DNA of 64,000 nt from Anopheles merus (Eukaryota > Arthropoda > Insecta > Diptera > Culicidae). Within the stretch, counting starts at the first letter, position 1. Each line of letters starts with the position of its first letter. The position numbers were made by a program, and so were the translations under genes. The DNA lies in contig NC_054083.1 of NCBI RefSeq assembly GCF_017562075.2, forward strand, positions 48,084,942-48,148,941. Direction: 5' to 3'. Of the stretch, positions 26,901 to 39,920 are shown one piece after another. Under the pieces are notes generated by a model. That model saw nothing but the letters and a program-made list of their open reading frames with translations. It was not told the DNA's origin and made no database searches.

Positions 26901-29900
26901 CATCGCACACAAAGCATAAAATGCTTAACCGATGAACTTCAGCACTCGCAACCAAAATGAGTGTGTGAGTGCGATTGTGTAATAATGAACGTTTAATGAA
27001 CACGATTCATTGTTTCGGTAATAATTTATCGCTCACCTCGCTCATAATTGACCCCAAACGGGGCCGATGCAAAATTTATGAACTTCACTTTACTAGTCCC
27101 TTGTTTCTCACACACGACGGCTAACGGAAGGGACGGCACTTGCTCATCTAACAGGGACGAGCTTCCACGTTTATCGCCAAATCGCTCCCGAAGCGGTGCC
27201 GGATTGGGGTGAGATCAAGGCTAAAGGCTATCCCACGGCATCGTTACCGCGCTACACCGGGATGGATCAAGGCGAGCAAGCTCATGGGACAAAAAAGGGT
27301 TTTCACAATATCTCGCAGATCCGGAGAGCGAGAATGAGGGAAAGAAAAACAATGTCCCGTGCTAAAAACAAAAAGAAAAGACAAACACCGCTGGTGCGAA
27401 ATGCCGGAACAGGATGCCGGCCCATCCAGTTGTGAATGGGAAAATTTACAACGTGCAAAGCCGGATGTGCAACTTGATTTTTATCAAAATTCTCATTATG
27501 TAATAAATAAAGTTTGCCCGTTTCTGTTCGGGCTCATGGTGCCTTGCCAATGTGTCCGATGTGTGTGCGCCTCACTGTGGAGCTTCACAGTGGGGGACCA
27601 ACACACTCACACACTGCTGGTGGAGGGGGTTAGATTTGGCGACAAGCTATGTCAGCGCCGTGGCTTCCTTTTGCCCCCTTTGGGTGGAACAAGTGCATCC
27701 TACAGGTCAGTGGACTTGGCTTTGGTTCGGTTTGGTGCCGAGCGTCCAATCTCATCCTTCCGGAGACGGTCGGGGTCGGTTGTTCTGTTGTTTTTTTTTT
27801 TCGCTTCATGTGGCAATGTTTGGTGCCGCGCGAAGAGCGGGAAATTTGTGCGACCGACCGGCTTTATCTTGCTGCGGGAAAAGGGGCAGCAAAAACTCGG
27901 CACCAGCGGCTCTTGTTGTCGAGTTTCATTTTCACGTCGTGGAGGATGTATGTGTTTTTATTTCGAGGCTTTCGTGGAGTGTTCTCGCTAGCCTGAGACT
28001 GTGTTGTTGGGAATTGGGGGGTTTTGTGTGCTGTGCTTGTATGAAGATGGTTTTTATTTACGTACCGTTGCTTAACGTACTGCTCAGTCCAATCTTTTTT
28101 CGAAGCCGTTTTTTTGTTCGTTCAGTGCCTTTTATTCGCATTTCATGCTCAACTTTGAACAGTGCCGGAATAGTCGGACAGGTTCGAGGGATGAAATTTA
28201 TACGACTTGATGTCGTCACAGCAAGCACCTCGCAGGCATGTGGTGAATAGATACATTTTTTATGACTCTTGCTGGCGGTAGACTGAAGATGAGATATTTT
28301 TCATGTCGTGGATTCGTTGTTTTCCTTCTATCAACTCTCATGAGCTGAAGTACTCTCTGAATGTTACCTAAGGACTTTAATATGTACCAGTATTTCGGTG
28401 AAACCGTAGAATTTTTGCCACTATTACAGCATTATTTGATTGGGATAACTCTTCATCAATTTACGTCTTTCCTCATCTTTTAGTCCTTATTATCCACGTG
28501 TTTAGTTTTCTCACTATCAGCAAAGAATGTGTAACATCATTCCGTTCTTAATTTGCTGATCATGCAACAAAAAAACGGCTTCCCCTAATCGACCCGCAAT
28601 AAAAATGCTTCTCAACACACATTCCTTGAGGCCACGGTTCTCGTTCCCTTCCGTTAATTTATTAAGACATTCTGGGGGTAAATCTGTTCTGACGGAACTA
28701 TTCGGCCGCGAATCACGATAAATGGTCATAAATTAGCGCCGATTAGCCTGCCGCTCCGATCACCCAGGACCAAAATAGGTAAAGTGTATGGAAAATACAC
28801 CCCCACATACACACACTCACACAGCTAACCTTTCACTGATGCCAGAAAGCGTCAAAGATGGAAAGCGCTGGCAAGTAAAACGGAAAACAGGAAAAAATAA
28901 TCACTCCGCCCGTGTCCGTGTTGCTTTTTGTTGGCTTTTTTTTCGGGGACGTACCGTACCGTAGAAATCGAAGGTAGATTGGTCGAATTCTTCACGCAGC
29001 AACAATAGCAACAACTCCACACTGGTTTGCTACATTTAGAACCGCGGTTCAATCGCGGCCGGCTTTAAAAGAAAGTTCAACAAAAAGGCCAAAGAGCGCA
29101 ACTATTTTCGGGGAGGCCGTTTTGCTGTTTGTTGTGTTCTGTGGCCGTGGCGAACGAATCAACGCAAGGGGTGGAAAATGGCACACAGCAAAACAAAAAC
29201 AACGCCAGCTCAATGACTCCAGCGCACGGCAGGAAGGCTTAGTGCAATGGTTGTAATTTTTATGGCCCTAGCGATAATTATCGTGGCGGAAGAAGAAATG
29301 GCCCGGCAAACCGGCCCAACCCCGTCCGGGCGGGCGGCATTTCACGCTTTCCCACTGTGCTTGCCGTTGATCTTGGATAAAGTGATTAAATTGATTTCGA
29401 TAAGCCGTCAATGGTGAGTGGGGCGTGCTCGCTGTGTTGCTGCCTCTGTTCCACCAGCGGAACTGCGTGCGAGGTGCGTTATCGAACGGGACCCGCTGGA
29501 CGGTCGTTGTTGTTGTGGGTACAAATTGGTGGAAGCCAACAATGGGGGAAGAGAGAGAGAGAGAGAGCGAGGTGGAACACGAGGCGAACGAAAATTGGTG
29601 GTAGTATTTACATAATTTCGTAACGATTATTTGCCGATAAGTGATAATTAGGGCGCATGCAATATGCGCCCAGCACGAATCGTGGCCTGGCCGAGCGGAG
29701 AAAAGGTCGTAAGCTTAAGGGTAGCGTTCTGATAAGGGCTTTTGGGCAATGAAAGTGTGTTTTGATTGAGGTTTTCATAGCGTTAGGCTGCTGGTTGTTT
29801 CAAGGATTAAACGAGCTTAATGCAATGAGCGTTTTACAATTTATAGGATATTTTAAAGCACTTTGGAATTTGCTGTTCAATGCAACGAAGCTTTAAAAAA

Positions 29901-32900
29901 AGAAACGGTTTGTAGCGCCTAAAAGTATGCAATGTGATGCTGGCATGTTTTTATATATTGCTCTTGGATAGATTTAAACATTCAATTTCTATCCGAGGAA
30001 GGCGTTGGATCAAATGCAATCTGAGCAGTTAAATCTGTTTGCCTGTAGTTTTAAAACTCTTGTCACCCAAAATGTCTATAAGGGGTTAGTCGAAAGACAA
30101 AAAAAGCCTCTCAAATTTGATCAAACAGCCAATTGAAATTCATGCCTATTCGTGAGCTCGAATTAGATGCGCATTGGCAAAATCAGGCCAAACCGAGGCC
30201 AACAGCGGGAAGAACCGAAAATAAAAAAGGCCATTGTTCCGTGTGTTTGTTCAATTTCCAACACCGACATTGGGTGCATTTAAATTCACCCAAGAAACGG
30301 AAGATTTGGTGCATGTTCAATTGATTCGTTGCTCAAATCGATCAAAAGTGCATCGTCGTACATTTCTTTATTGAAAGAGAAGCAGAGTGGAAAAAAAGCC
30401 GTAAAAAAGAGCCGTACAACTAGTATGACTACGATTGGAACATTCATTTTCAGAACGGCAGAAAGAAGGGAAGCAAAGAAAACGGCCACACAATCATTTA
30501 TCTCGATTGGTTTTGGTCTCGCACTCTTTAATCACAACGGAGCGTATAAAATATTTGCTTGAAAATTCTCGCTCATTGCTAGCGAGAAGCGGCAGCTTTG
30601 CAAAGGAAATGGAAGCAGCAAAGGAACCGAACCTGAATGGCTTCCCCTACAAGGCGCTCAGCGCTTTTACAAGACACTTACCCATCCCCCTTGCCCCTTG
30701 GGAGTAGGATGAATTGAACGGTGTGGAAAATTCGCCAAATGGTTCTTCGCCGGAATCGGGTGAATGGGTTGGAAAATGAGAATGGTTCTACGTCTGCCCG
30801 CTCGGGGCCGGCCCGGAGCTCACCTACTTTATCAGATTTTTAAAATCCATAAAAACAATAATACGGTTTTAATATAATCATACATTAAATTTTATAGGAC
30901 ATCATTCAGTGTGTTATTATGTGCGGATGTGCGAGCCAGACCCGGAAGCTGGTCGGTCGGTCGGTCGGTTGGGACGGTTTCGTTGCTGGCAAAGGAATGT
31001 CTCACAATTCTTTCCATTGCTCGGTACGATTGGGTACGAAGTGTGTGCCTATCGGAGCAATTCTATCGACGCCAAATACACACACACACACACACGCATG
31101 AAGTGGAAGAAAAGGAGCATCATTCCGTACTTACTCTGACTCTCCATACGTCTCACTAGAAAGGTGCATCGGTTGGCCGAGATGAAGATAGAACGGCTCA
31201 GCTTTGTACCGTCGCCCGAGCGGCCAAACGGGATGCCAAATTGTTATGGCCGTTGTTGGGCTATTATTATTTGTCGTACAGGTTTTATGCTCCTTTTCCA
31301 GGAGGGTGTGTGCTTTCGCTCGGTGCGAGTGGTCGGGCGGTTGATGGCAGCAGACTTTTCGTTGCCGGCTCGTGAAGATTCATCGTTCACATTGTTCTAA
31401 CCATGCAAGCGGGCTCGGCTTGCTTTCCATTCACGTTCGATAGTAAGCGATTACATGATTTATGTTAGTGTTATTTTATTGTTCTTCAAAGCGAGTGACT
31501 TCTTTCCCCTGGATGAAGTTGGACGGTTTGAAGAGGCGAGGAAGTAACAAGGAACAGTAAGCGGATCTGCTTACAGTGTTCCCATCTTTGATTGTGTAAT
31601 CGAAAGAGTATGTGATCGGAATAGCTTGAATTATATGCACTTGAGCTGCCCAAAGATTGTACAGTGTGTGTGTATGGGTAAAGATGAGTAAGTCTAGTAA
31701 TGATATGGATTATCCTCAACGATGTATTCTACCTCAAAGCGTTTGGGAGTTTAAACATACATGATGTCTTACCGTTCGTCGTAATGTGCGATTGTCATCA
31801 TACATTCCCCAATCCATGCATACTTTTCCCAGAACAAAGCGCTCCAAACGCTTCACCAAACTTCCCCATATGCAAATATTAAATTAAACTACACTGCCAG
31901 AGAGCACCACTTACTTATCAGATTGCTGGCATTACACGACCAAGCAGCTTGCAGTAGTGTCCCTCGCAAAAAAAAAAAGACACGACCATGTAAAAGAAAC
32001 CATATGCTGCAAAAGGGGGATGAAAATCTGTACAAAGTCATTCCACGATGGCGCACGATGGCAAAGCAATGCCCATTGCATTCAATTTCTCCTGATTGAA
32101 ATCGGGTAATGCAACGGCACGGCAGACTACAACAGAATCGCACATTAACCACGTTTGTTAGCAGCGAGATGAGCCAGCGAGATGTTCTGGGCGCTGTAAA
32201 ACTGCAACAAAAGACTGTCGTTTGCATCTCATTAGCCAAGACAAGACAAGACAGGACGCACAACAGCAACAAGCGGTAGTAAAGTGGACCGTTTCATCGG
32301 GACAGCATCTTTCCCCGCTTTCCCAGGAGTCTCAATCGGAACGGAAAGCGGAAAAGGAAGATTGAATTTCATGCTTACAGAGCAAATCAGGAAGCGTGCT
32401 AGAGTGCATGCCACAGTAAATGTCGCCCCGGAAATGGTTACTTTTGGCACACGTAGCCCGGCAAGGCGCAGGTTTTGCAAGAACTGGGCCACTCGAAAAA
32501 CAACGACCAACGTCGGAAAAAAACGCATTCTTCCAGTCGCTCCAAAGCTAACGCGCGCTTACTTACTTACGTGCGGCAACATTAAATTTATTCCAATTCA
32601 GTTTGCTGTTTGGCAATTTCTTTCGTGCCTTGCTCGATTCGTCCCTAAAGCTGCACGGCACGATTTTGGAGCGGCTTGCTGGAGGCCAGATAAGGAACGG
32701 CGGGAAAGTAAAAATCATTACTCCACCCGCGAAGTTTGCTGGAGGAAGCCAATCGCACGAAAACACAGTAAATTGAACTACCTTCTCAATGCTTCGGTGC
32801 AACCGTATCGTTTTCTTTCGCCCTTTTTCAACGTCTTATCGGTTATTCTTGGGTCTCAGAAAAAAATAAGGCATTTCACGTAGCGCTGCTTCCCACGCCC

Positions 32901-35900
32901 ATTTGATGTGCCAGTGGCCGTGCCAGGCCAAGTGCAGGAAGTTTGTGGGTAAACTCCCCCTTTCGGAAGAGAACTTCACAATCACAAATCGGCGCACGGC
33001 TGAAGACGGAATTTGGAATGCATAAATTTAACCCCGGGGAGCGACCGACCAGCAACCGAAGCCAGCCCGAAATAATTAGATAAACGAGTCCGACGGAAAA
33101 CAAGAAGAAAAGCACATACGCCTTCGCGGACGAAAAAAAAAAAACCCTCTTGCGCCTACATAGCCCAAGAACGAAGAATAAAACGGTGAACGGTTGGTTG
33201 GGTGACACGACCTCTGGCTGGTTCGTCTCTTGTTTTTTTCTTTTTCTGCTTCTTTTTCCGCTTCCAAAACGAGAAGCTTCGGTAGAAAGCTTCAGCGCTT
33301 TGGTTGGTGGAAAAACGACCCCCATCCCTTCGCCAGAGCGTGTGAGCGGGAGGCAGCGAATGTGTGTGATAGCAACAAAAAAGAGGGCCCGAGCAGGCGC
33401 GCCATACAGATAACAGCAGGCACGAACGGGATGGTTGAGCGCCGCACCGGAAAAAGCGAGCGAGCAAGTGGCTTTTTTGCCCGCGCGGTAGGGAAAGAGA
33501 GAGCTTGCGTGGGAAACTGGTGGTGCTGGTCGTCGGAAAACGAGACGACCTAACGACGATGAAACGTCTGATAACACGACTGACGGACGACGACGACGAA
33601 CATAGTTGCTTTTCCCTGGTGCTAGGTAAGCGCAAAAGGACGCGCTCGCTCATCGTCTCGTCTTTATCGGCCCGGCTGGTGGCTGGTGTTGGGGGGAGAA
33701 ACAACAAAATAAAACATCCCCAATTAGGGCACCCGGAGCCGGATGAGGTGCAGTGGGTGAAGCGTGAGAAAGTTGTGCTTTATGTTCGTGTGTACGGGCT
33801 GCGAGGCGAGAGCAGAACATTCCAACCGGAGGGTGGATGCCTTGCCGTTTTTCCCAAAGCAGGATGGCACTATGTGCTGTGAGATGTGAGACACCCAAAA
33901 AAAAAAGCATCCGCTTCTGTACCTGCGTGGTAAGCATTTTGCTCCTCTTGCGTGGGTGGCTCGTGGGGGGGGGGGGGGGGGTTTAATGGGAAATGGGAAA
34001 ACTGGGGGGCAAACTTTTCGAAGCAAAACGGACTGGTGGCGGGTGATGTGTTTCTGTTTTTTCTTCTTTTAATGGGAACGAGATGAGGCGTCCTTGTTGG
34101 TATGCTGGTGATCGTGGATGTGGTGCTTGTGTGTGTGTTTTTGGGTAAATTAAATGCTTGCAGCTGAGACGAACCGACCCACGGTGATTGAGGTGGGTTA
34201 GAATAATGGTTTTTGAGGGTGATTTAAGGTAATTTGTGAATTTGAAGGAAGTTTATAAATAGGCTATAAGCTGTAAAAACTGATCAAAAACAAAGCCTTT
34301 TTATTAAATTCAAATATTAATTAGTTATTTACATCCAACATTATCCAAACACAATTTACAAAGAAGTTTAAGCACAATGAAAGACTTCGATTTTTATACT
34401 TTATCAAACATAGCTTAATGAGTTACAATTGATGATGTTGAACTTATAGTTCTCCCTGCTGAATTGAGACAAAATTCAAGTACTTGTTTACTGTAACTTA
34501 TCGTTCTACTTTGCTTTCTATTTGCAGGAAATTGCGGCCATCCTAATCAGCTTCGATAAACATTCCGAGTGGCAGTCGAAGGAAGTTAAAACGAGGTACG
34601 TTTAAAGTTGCCATACCATTTCGCTCCAGATGTATCCTTACTGTGTCTCTTGCCTTCTTTCCTTTCTAATAAAACAACCCATCTTATTCAGTAGAAACAG
34701 CATGAACAAATTAATAATAAACCGGCACAGAGACACAGAGACTCTTGTCACCATAAAACCCTCTTTTTGGGCGAACAAAAAGGGAAAAGTATATGTCGAG
34801 ACGGGTGTGCAACACTGCCACCACTGTTCCCTCTCTGGGCTATGGGGCTAAGCACCCGTGGGAGACAAACATAAACGAACATATTTCATAAATTCAGTGT
34901 CAGTGCGCGATGAAGACGGCTGGTTCTCCTTGCAGGTTAACTGTTCGTGTCGCGTAACAAACTGGGGTAAACGGTTTATGATGATTTTCATTCTCGCTAC
35001 CGAAGAGTGTCAACAAGAGGGAGTTAGTGATGTGCCGTAAAAAAAACAGGCCAGCATGCCTGCCAAGCGTGTTTAGTGCGAACGGTTTCTCTTGCCAGAC
35101 AGGTGGCATCTTTCGCCCGCCCCGAAGCGCATCATAAACGACTCACTCATCACATCTTGGGACATCTTGTTCGGGACGGCCAGCTCGGGGAGGGTGTCTT
35201 TTTCATTCCTTGCCTTCCTTTGGTCGACTCTCGAGGGAAGATTTATTCGCACAAACACATATTAATTTAACTTTATCACCTCGCTCAACAAGGGCGCTGA
35301 TGGTGCTTGGATTCTTGCTGGCAGTGGGGTTCTTTTCCCTCAACACACAGTTCAAAGCGTTGCACACTTTGGGGCACCCACACAAACACACATACTGGTT
35401 TGTCAACATTATCAACATAAACGTGTGTCAGTATGTGAGAGTGTGTGTGTGTGTGTGTGTGGCGCTGTGGACACCGGAAGATATACCTATTTATGATTAT
35501 TGTGTGATGTAATTTTAAACATTTTATTTCCCAACCCGATGGGATGGACTTTTCGGCTTCGGTGGAATGAGCTGGCTCGCACCCGTTTTCGTGCCGTTCC
35601 GTCGATGGAAGGTGTAAATAAAGCACCCTTCTTCTTAGTGTCCCCAAAAACACATAACCACACACACAGACACAGCTGGAAAGTAGGGAATGGTTTATTG
35701 GGTGTTTGCATTAGTGAGCAAATTTATTGCCGTGATCCCTTTTTTTGAAGCGCTGACGTAGGCTTACGGTGCTGAAGCGTGTGCCTACCGGGGCACGTGG
35801 TCATTTTTGGGGGTTTCCTGGCCCCTCTCCTGCTCGGTAAACCTTACGTGGGCACGATAGGGACGACCTAGTTTTTCGTTGACCGATAAGGTTTCCGTGT

Positions 35901-38900
35901 GCTGTGTGCATTTTTCCGTGGGATTTTACGTTCTGTTTAGCGTGATTCTTCATAAGTCCGACGTTATGAATGGGCAGCAAATGGGATTTAGATAACAGTG
36001 ACACTGGTCAGCGAAGTTTATAGCTTGTTTTGAAGTTATACGGGCAATGGAATATGTTTTATGTTTAGTAGTACGCTTCATTCGTGTAGTTGATTATTGT
36101 ATTTTGCTGTTCTCTTGTTGTTGATGTTTTGTATTCTGATAAATATTGAATTTCTTTACGTTATATTTTCACTCTTTTACTATTTTTAATGATTATGAAA
36201 CATAATTTAAAGTTTATTCTATTGCCTTTCATCCTTCCAAATTGTCTGAGAACTCATTGCTTCAGCAATCTTTCAATTTTAACAATTCTGATGGTATTAT
36301 TTGTTTTCTACGAGCCCTGAAGCCTCATTACTTTTCATAAACTGTGATGCCCAATAATTCACCTCCTATTAGTCTTTCCTGATATGATGCGTGATGCGTT
36401 AAGTGTTGCCGGTAAGCTACAGGTCACAGCACCATTTAGCAAACATTTTCCCTCAACAATGATTGGCTCGGACCAATTACTCAAAACTCAAATGCTTGGC
36501 GTACTTTAGCAGCCTTTAGAATCGGAAAGGCAAAGCTTTTCTGCTTGAGTGTTTGTGTATGTGTGTGTGAGTGTGTATGTACCAGTTCCATATGCGTACA
36601 CCCAGCCGTACAGGGCCACCCCGGCATGCACTTTGCATCGCGAATTAATTAAAGACCCTTTACCATGCACCACCGTCCGGGGGATGGGAAAGTTTCGACG
36701 AACGCATTCCTGCTCCGGGTGGCTTGCGAACAGAGCCGTTCGAGGGTACAAGCTAGGCTGTACGCTTTCCGGTTCCGCTGTATAAGTGTGTATGCGTGTG
36801 TGGGTGTGTGTGTGTGTGAGATGGAAAACACGGAGGAAGCATGCATGGCTAAAAAGGCAATTTATATCCTTTCGCGCGCGCTTAGAAATCCCAGCCTACA
36901 GGATCTACCGCTAGGTGCGTCCGTGCGCCGCTCTTTCCACTGGAACTGGAAACTGTGGCACACTGTGGCACCGTACTGCTGCCGTACCGCTGGCAAACTA
37001 TGTGGGTGGCTTCTTTCAGCAAGGGGTGGGTGGAAAATAAACTGTCGCGCGTTTGTTCTTCGAGCGGTACCGAGCGCGATCGCGATGCCCCGCGCATTCG
37101 GGTTGCGTTCGTTGGTGCTTGGGAAAAATATGTGAGAAGTTAATTATTCGCTTCCACCCGGAAGTGTGTACGTTGCGGTGGCTTGGCCATTTCGAAGGCG
37201 CAGCTCAATGTGGGGTGCGTATGTGTGTAGGATTGGAAATTTATTAGCATCACCGATAAACTACTTGGCGTCGGCTTTTTCCCATCGGTTGACAAATAAA
37301 TTGGGTTAAGCTAGTTAGTCTGGAGGCTCCGGGCGCTGGTTAGCTAATGGTATGCAATACAATAGTTTTGCGTGTAATACGTTTCGCTGTGCAGCACACG
37401 CCTGTGCTGCTTATGTGAGTGAGGAGTGAAAAATGGCAACACGTCCCAGCTTAACAGGCAACCCGGCCTGTGGGAGTTAATTAACTGCGGAAAGTAGATG
37501 AAGATAGTTTGCAGCACAAGAAGCAAGAAGTAATTAAAGGTAAGCCCTTCTCGCGTAATTATGGCATGGCGGGGTTTGTTTTTAAAACGACCGATTAAAG
37601 GCGTTTAAACAACTGCTCTAGGTAGGTGTTTTTGAAACGCCTCAGACCGGTTTTTGGCCGGAAGTGAATGGTGTCGGAACACATTTTCTAACAAGATACG
37701 TGCATCGGAACAACAAAACGGGTTTAATATAAATCTCCCTCACTTCCTTTAATTGCACGTCCGTAATGAAAGACATTCAGTTAAAACGGGTGTAACGCCT
37801 TCGTAATTGATACTGAAGCACCTGTAAAAGCGATTGATAATTATGTCATTACGAGCTGACCCGAAAGGGATGGTCAGGGAGCTCTTTGCACTCAAAGACG
37901 GTCTTCTAAATGGACTCTCTACCAGCTCATTGATCTTTACACTCCTTAAACCTTACCACGCCTCCGGAAAGTTGATGTCAATATAATTAAATTTAACAAC
38001 ATATCCAATCAACCGAAAACCACCCCACCAGAGGGAGAGGTTGCCCAATTTTCACATTTTTAGTACACACTCGTCCCAACGGACGGACCAACGGGACGGG
38101 TGCAAACCGCAAACCTTTAAATACCTTCCGCTCTGAAGGGAATGTATTTGCCCTTAAACACCTTACCGCATGCAGGAGGGTTTCTACCACGCGTCACCTT
38201 TTCCTTCGCTCCGGCTCGAAGGACCAAAACAGTGCCGGCACGTTTGCCGGATTATCATCGCCACGTGCCAAGCCCGGGCGCAAGCAAATGGAAATTAAAA
38301 TGGGTCATTAAATTTCATTCGACGGTAACGATCCGTTTTCTTTTCCACTCCCTCACCCGTGTCGGTTGGTGGTTGGTTTGTGTGAGGTGTGTGTGTGTGT
38401 GTGTGTGAGAGAGAGACTTAGGAAGTAGCTCTACCGGAACGGTTTGGTGTTTTTGATGGGGGAAGGTTGGTGCGAAAAGAGACTTCTCTGGGAGGTAGGG
38501 GATACCTGGAACGCATCAAAGTTAAGTGGTTAATGATGGAGCGGAATAAGCGTACGGGAAGATTAGTGTAAGGGTTTTTGTTATTCATAAACCTCCAAAA
38601 ACTGGTACAACATTATTATGACACTAAAAAGTGTCGTTTGAATGGAAAGTGATGGTATTTTTTTTCATTCCCTATTTCCCTGTTTTGCTGCAGACCGAAA
38701 AGCGGCTCGATGCTGCTGTACTCGCGCAAAAAGGTGCGCTACCGGCGCGACGGCTACTGCTGGAAGAAGCGCAAGGACGGCAAAACGACGCGCGAGGACC
38801 ACATGAAGCTGAAGGTGCAGGGTACGGAGTGCATCTACGGCTGCTACGTCCATTCGGCCATCCTGCCCACCTTCCATCGGCGGTGCTACTGGTTGCTCCA

Positions 38901-39885
38901 AAATCCGGACATTGTGCTGGTGCACTATCTGAACGTGCCGTACCCGGACGACAACAAGATGGCCGTGATCACGCCCAACCTCGCGCTGTGGGGCGACAAG
39001 AAGGAGTGGACCAAGGAGGAGTTGGTCAGCCAGCTGAAGCCAATGTGTAAGTTTTAGCACAACAAAACTAGGGGGGGGGGGGGGGGGGGGGTGAAGCCTT
39101 TACTGATGACACTGGATGTTTAGTTTTCCCCACAGTTTTCAGCGAGGACGAACCGGACACGGCGAACGAGATCGAAATCTCGACCGCCGAAACGGTGGAA
39201 GCGATCGTGAGCCAGCTGATGGAGAAGCAACGCATGGCCCGCCAGACGGCGCTGGTGAAGCAGCTCGAGTGTGGCTGCCCGGACGCGAACTGTGCGGACG
39301 GGAAGTCCTGCTCGCATCCGATGCGGCGTATCAGCGCGGCCAAGAGCGTCCAGGAGCTGGGCAAGCGGTCGGATGGGCATGCGGGCGGTGGTACGGCACC
39401 GAACGTACTGATCGGTTCCAGGGTAGGTATTACACTCACCCGCTCACTCGATTACCACAAAATCTCAATTACGTTTGAGCACAATCTATTGATGTACACT
39501 CCATTTGCCATTTCCGTAGATGTATCCCCGATGGTTGGATAATCGAAGGATGGCGACGGGACGGGTCGAGCAGCAGCAGCAGCAGCAGCAATCGCAATCG
39601 CAACACCCGTCCTCGCACACCATCCTCGACCCGAACGGGGCGCGTGCCATCACGCCCAAGACGCTCGACACGTCGATACACTTCCAAGTCATTCCTACCT
39701 CGGTGCAGAATTCAATTAGGCCCGGCGGCAATCAGAACGCTTCCGCCCTGGGCACGCTGAGCATCAGCAACGGTAGCTCACAATTAACAAGTGTCAGCGG
39801 TCACATTACGAACGGCATCGTCGGCTCGCAAGCCAATCATCTCGGTGGGCATCGGTCGGCCATGATTATCACAAGCAATCAGCAT

Positions 39886-39920
<35 letters not shown>

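Larger units (their letters stand above)
16828..34527 (+). other. CAMTA 17.7-kb intron splitting the CG-1 domain
   Basis: It is bounded by GTTAGT and by TTTGCAG, both in phase 0 between the two adjacent Glu codons of the CG-1 start. Contents are microsatellites, a 36-bp direct duplication, homopolymer C and G runs, AT-rich blocks (about 18040-18200, 19440-19640, 26400-26900) and GC/CpG-rich blocks (about 18400-19260, 27530-28020, 33000-33640). Open frames above 200 codons occur in the GC-rich blocks but lack recognisable motifs. Introns of this size in insect regulators often carry enhancers. Confidence 0.9.

Noticed and set aside
32876..33707. 233- and 183-codon overlapping minus-strand ORFs
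   Set aside because: Two different frames are open over the same GC-rich block, with Ser/Arg/Phe-biased products and no motifs.
39520..39522. ATG at the start of exon E as a gene start
   Set aside because: It is internal: the exon is preceded by a good acceptor and joins in frame to the upstream exon, with conserved CAMTA sequence before it.
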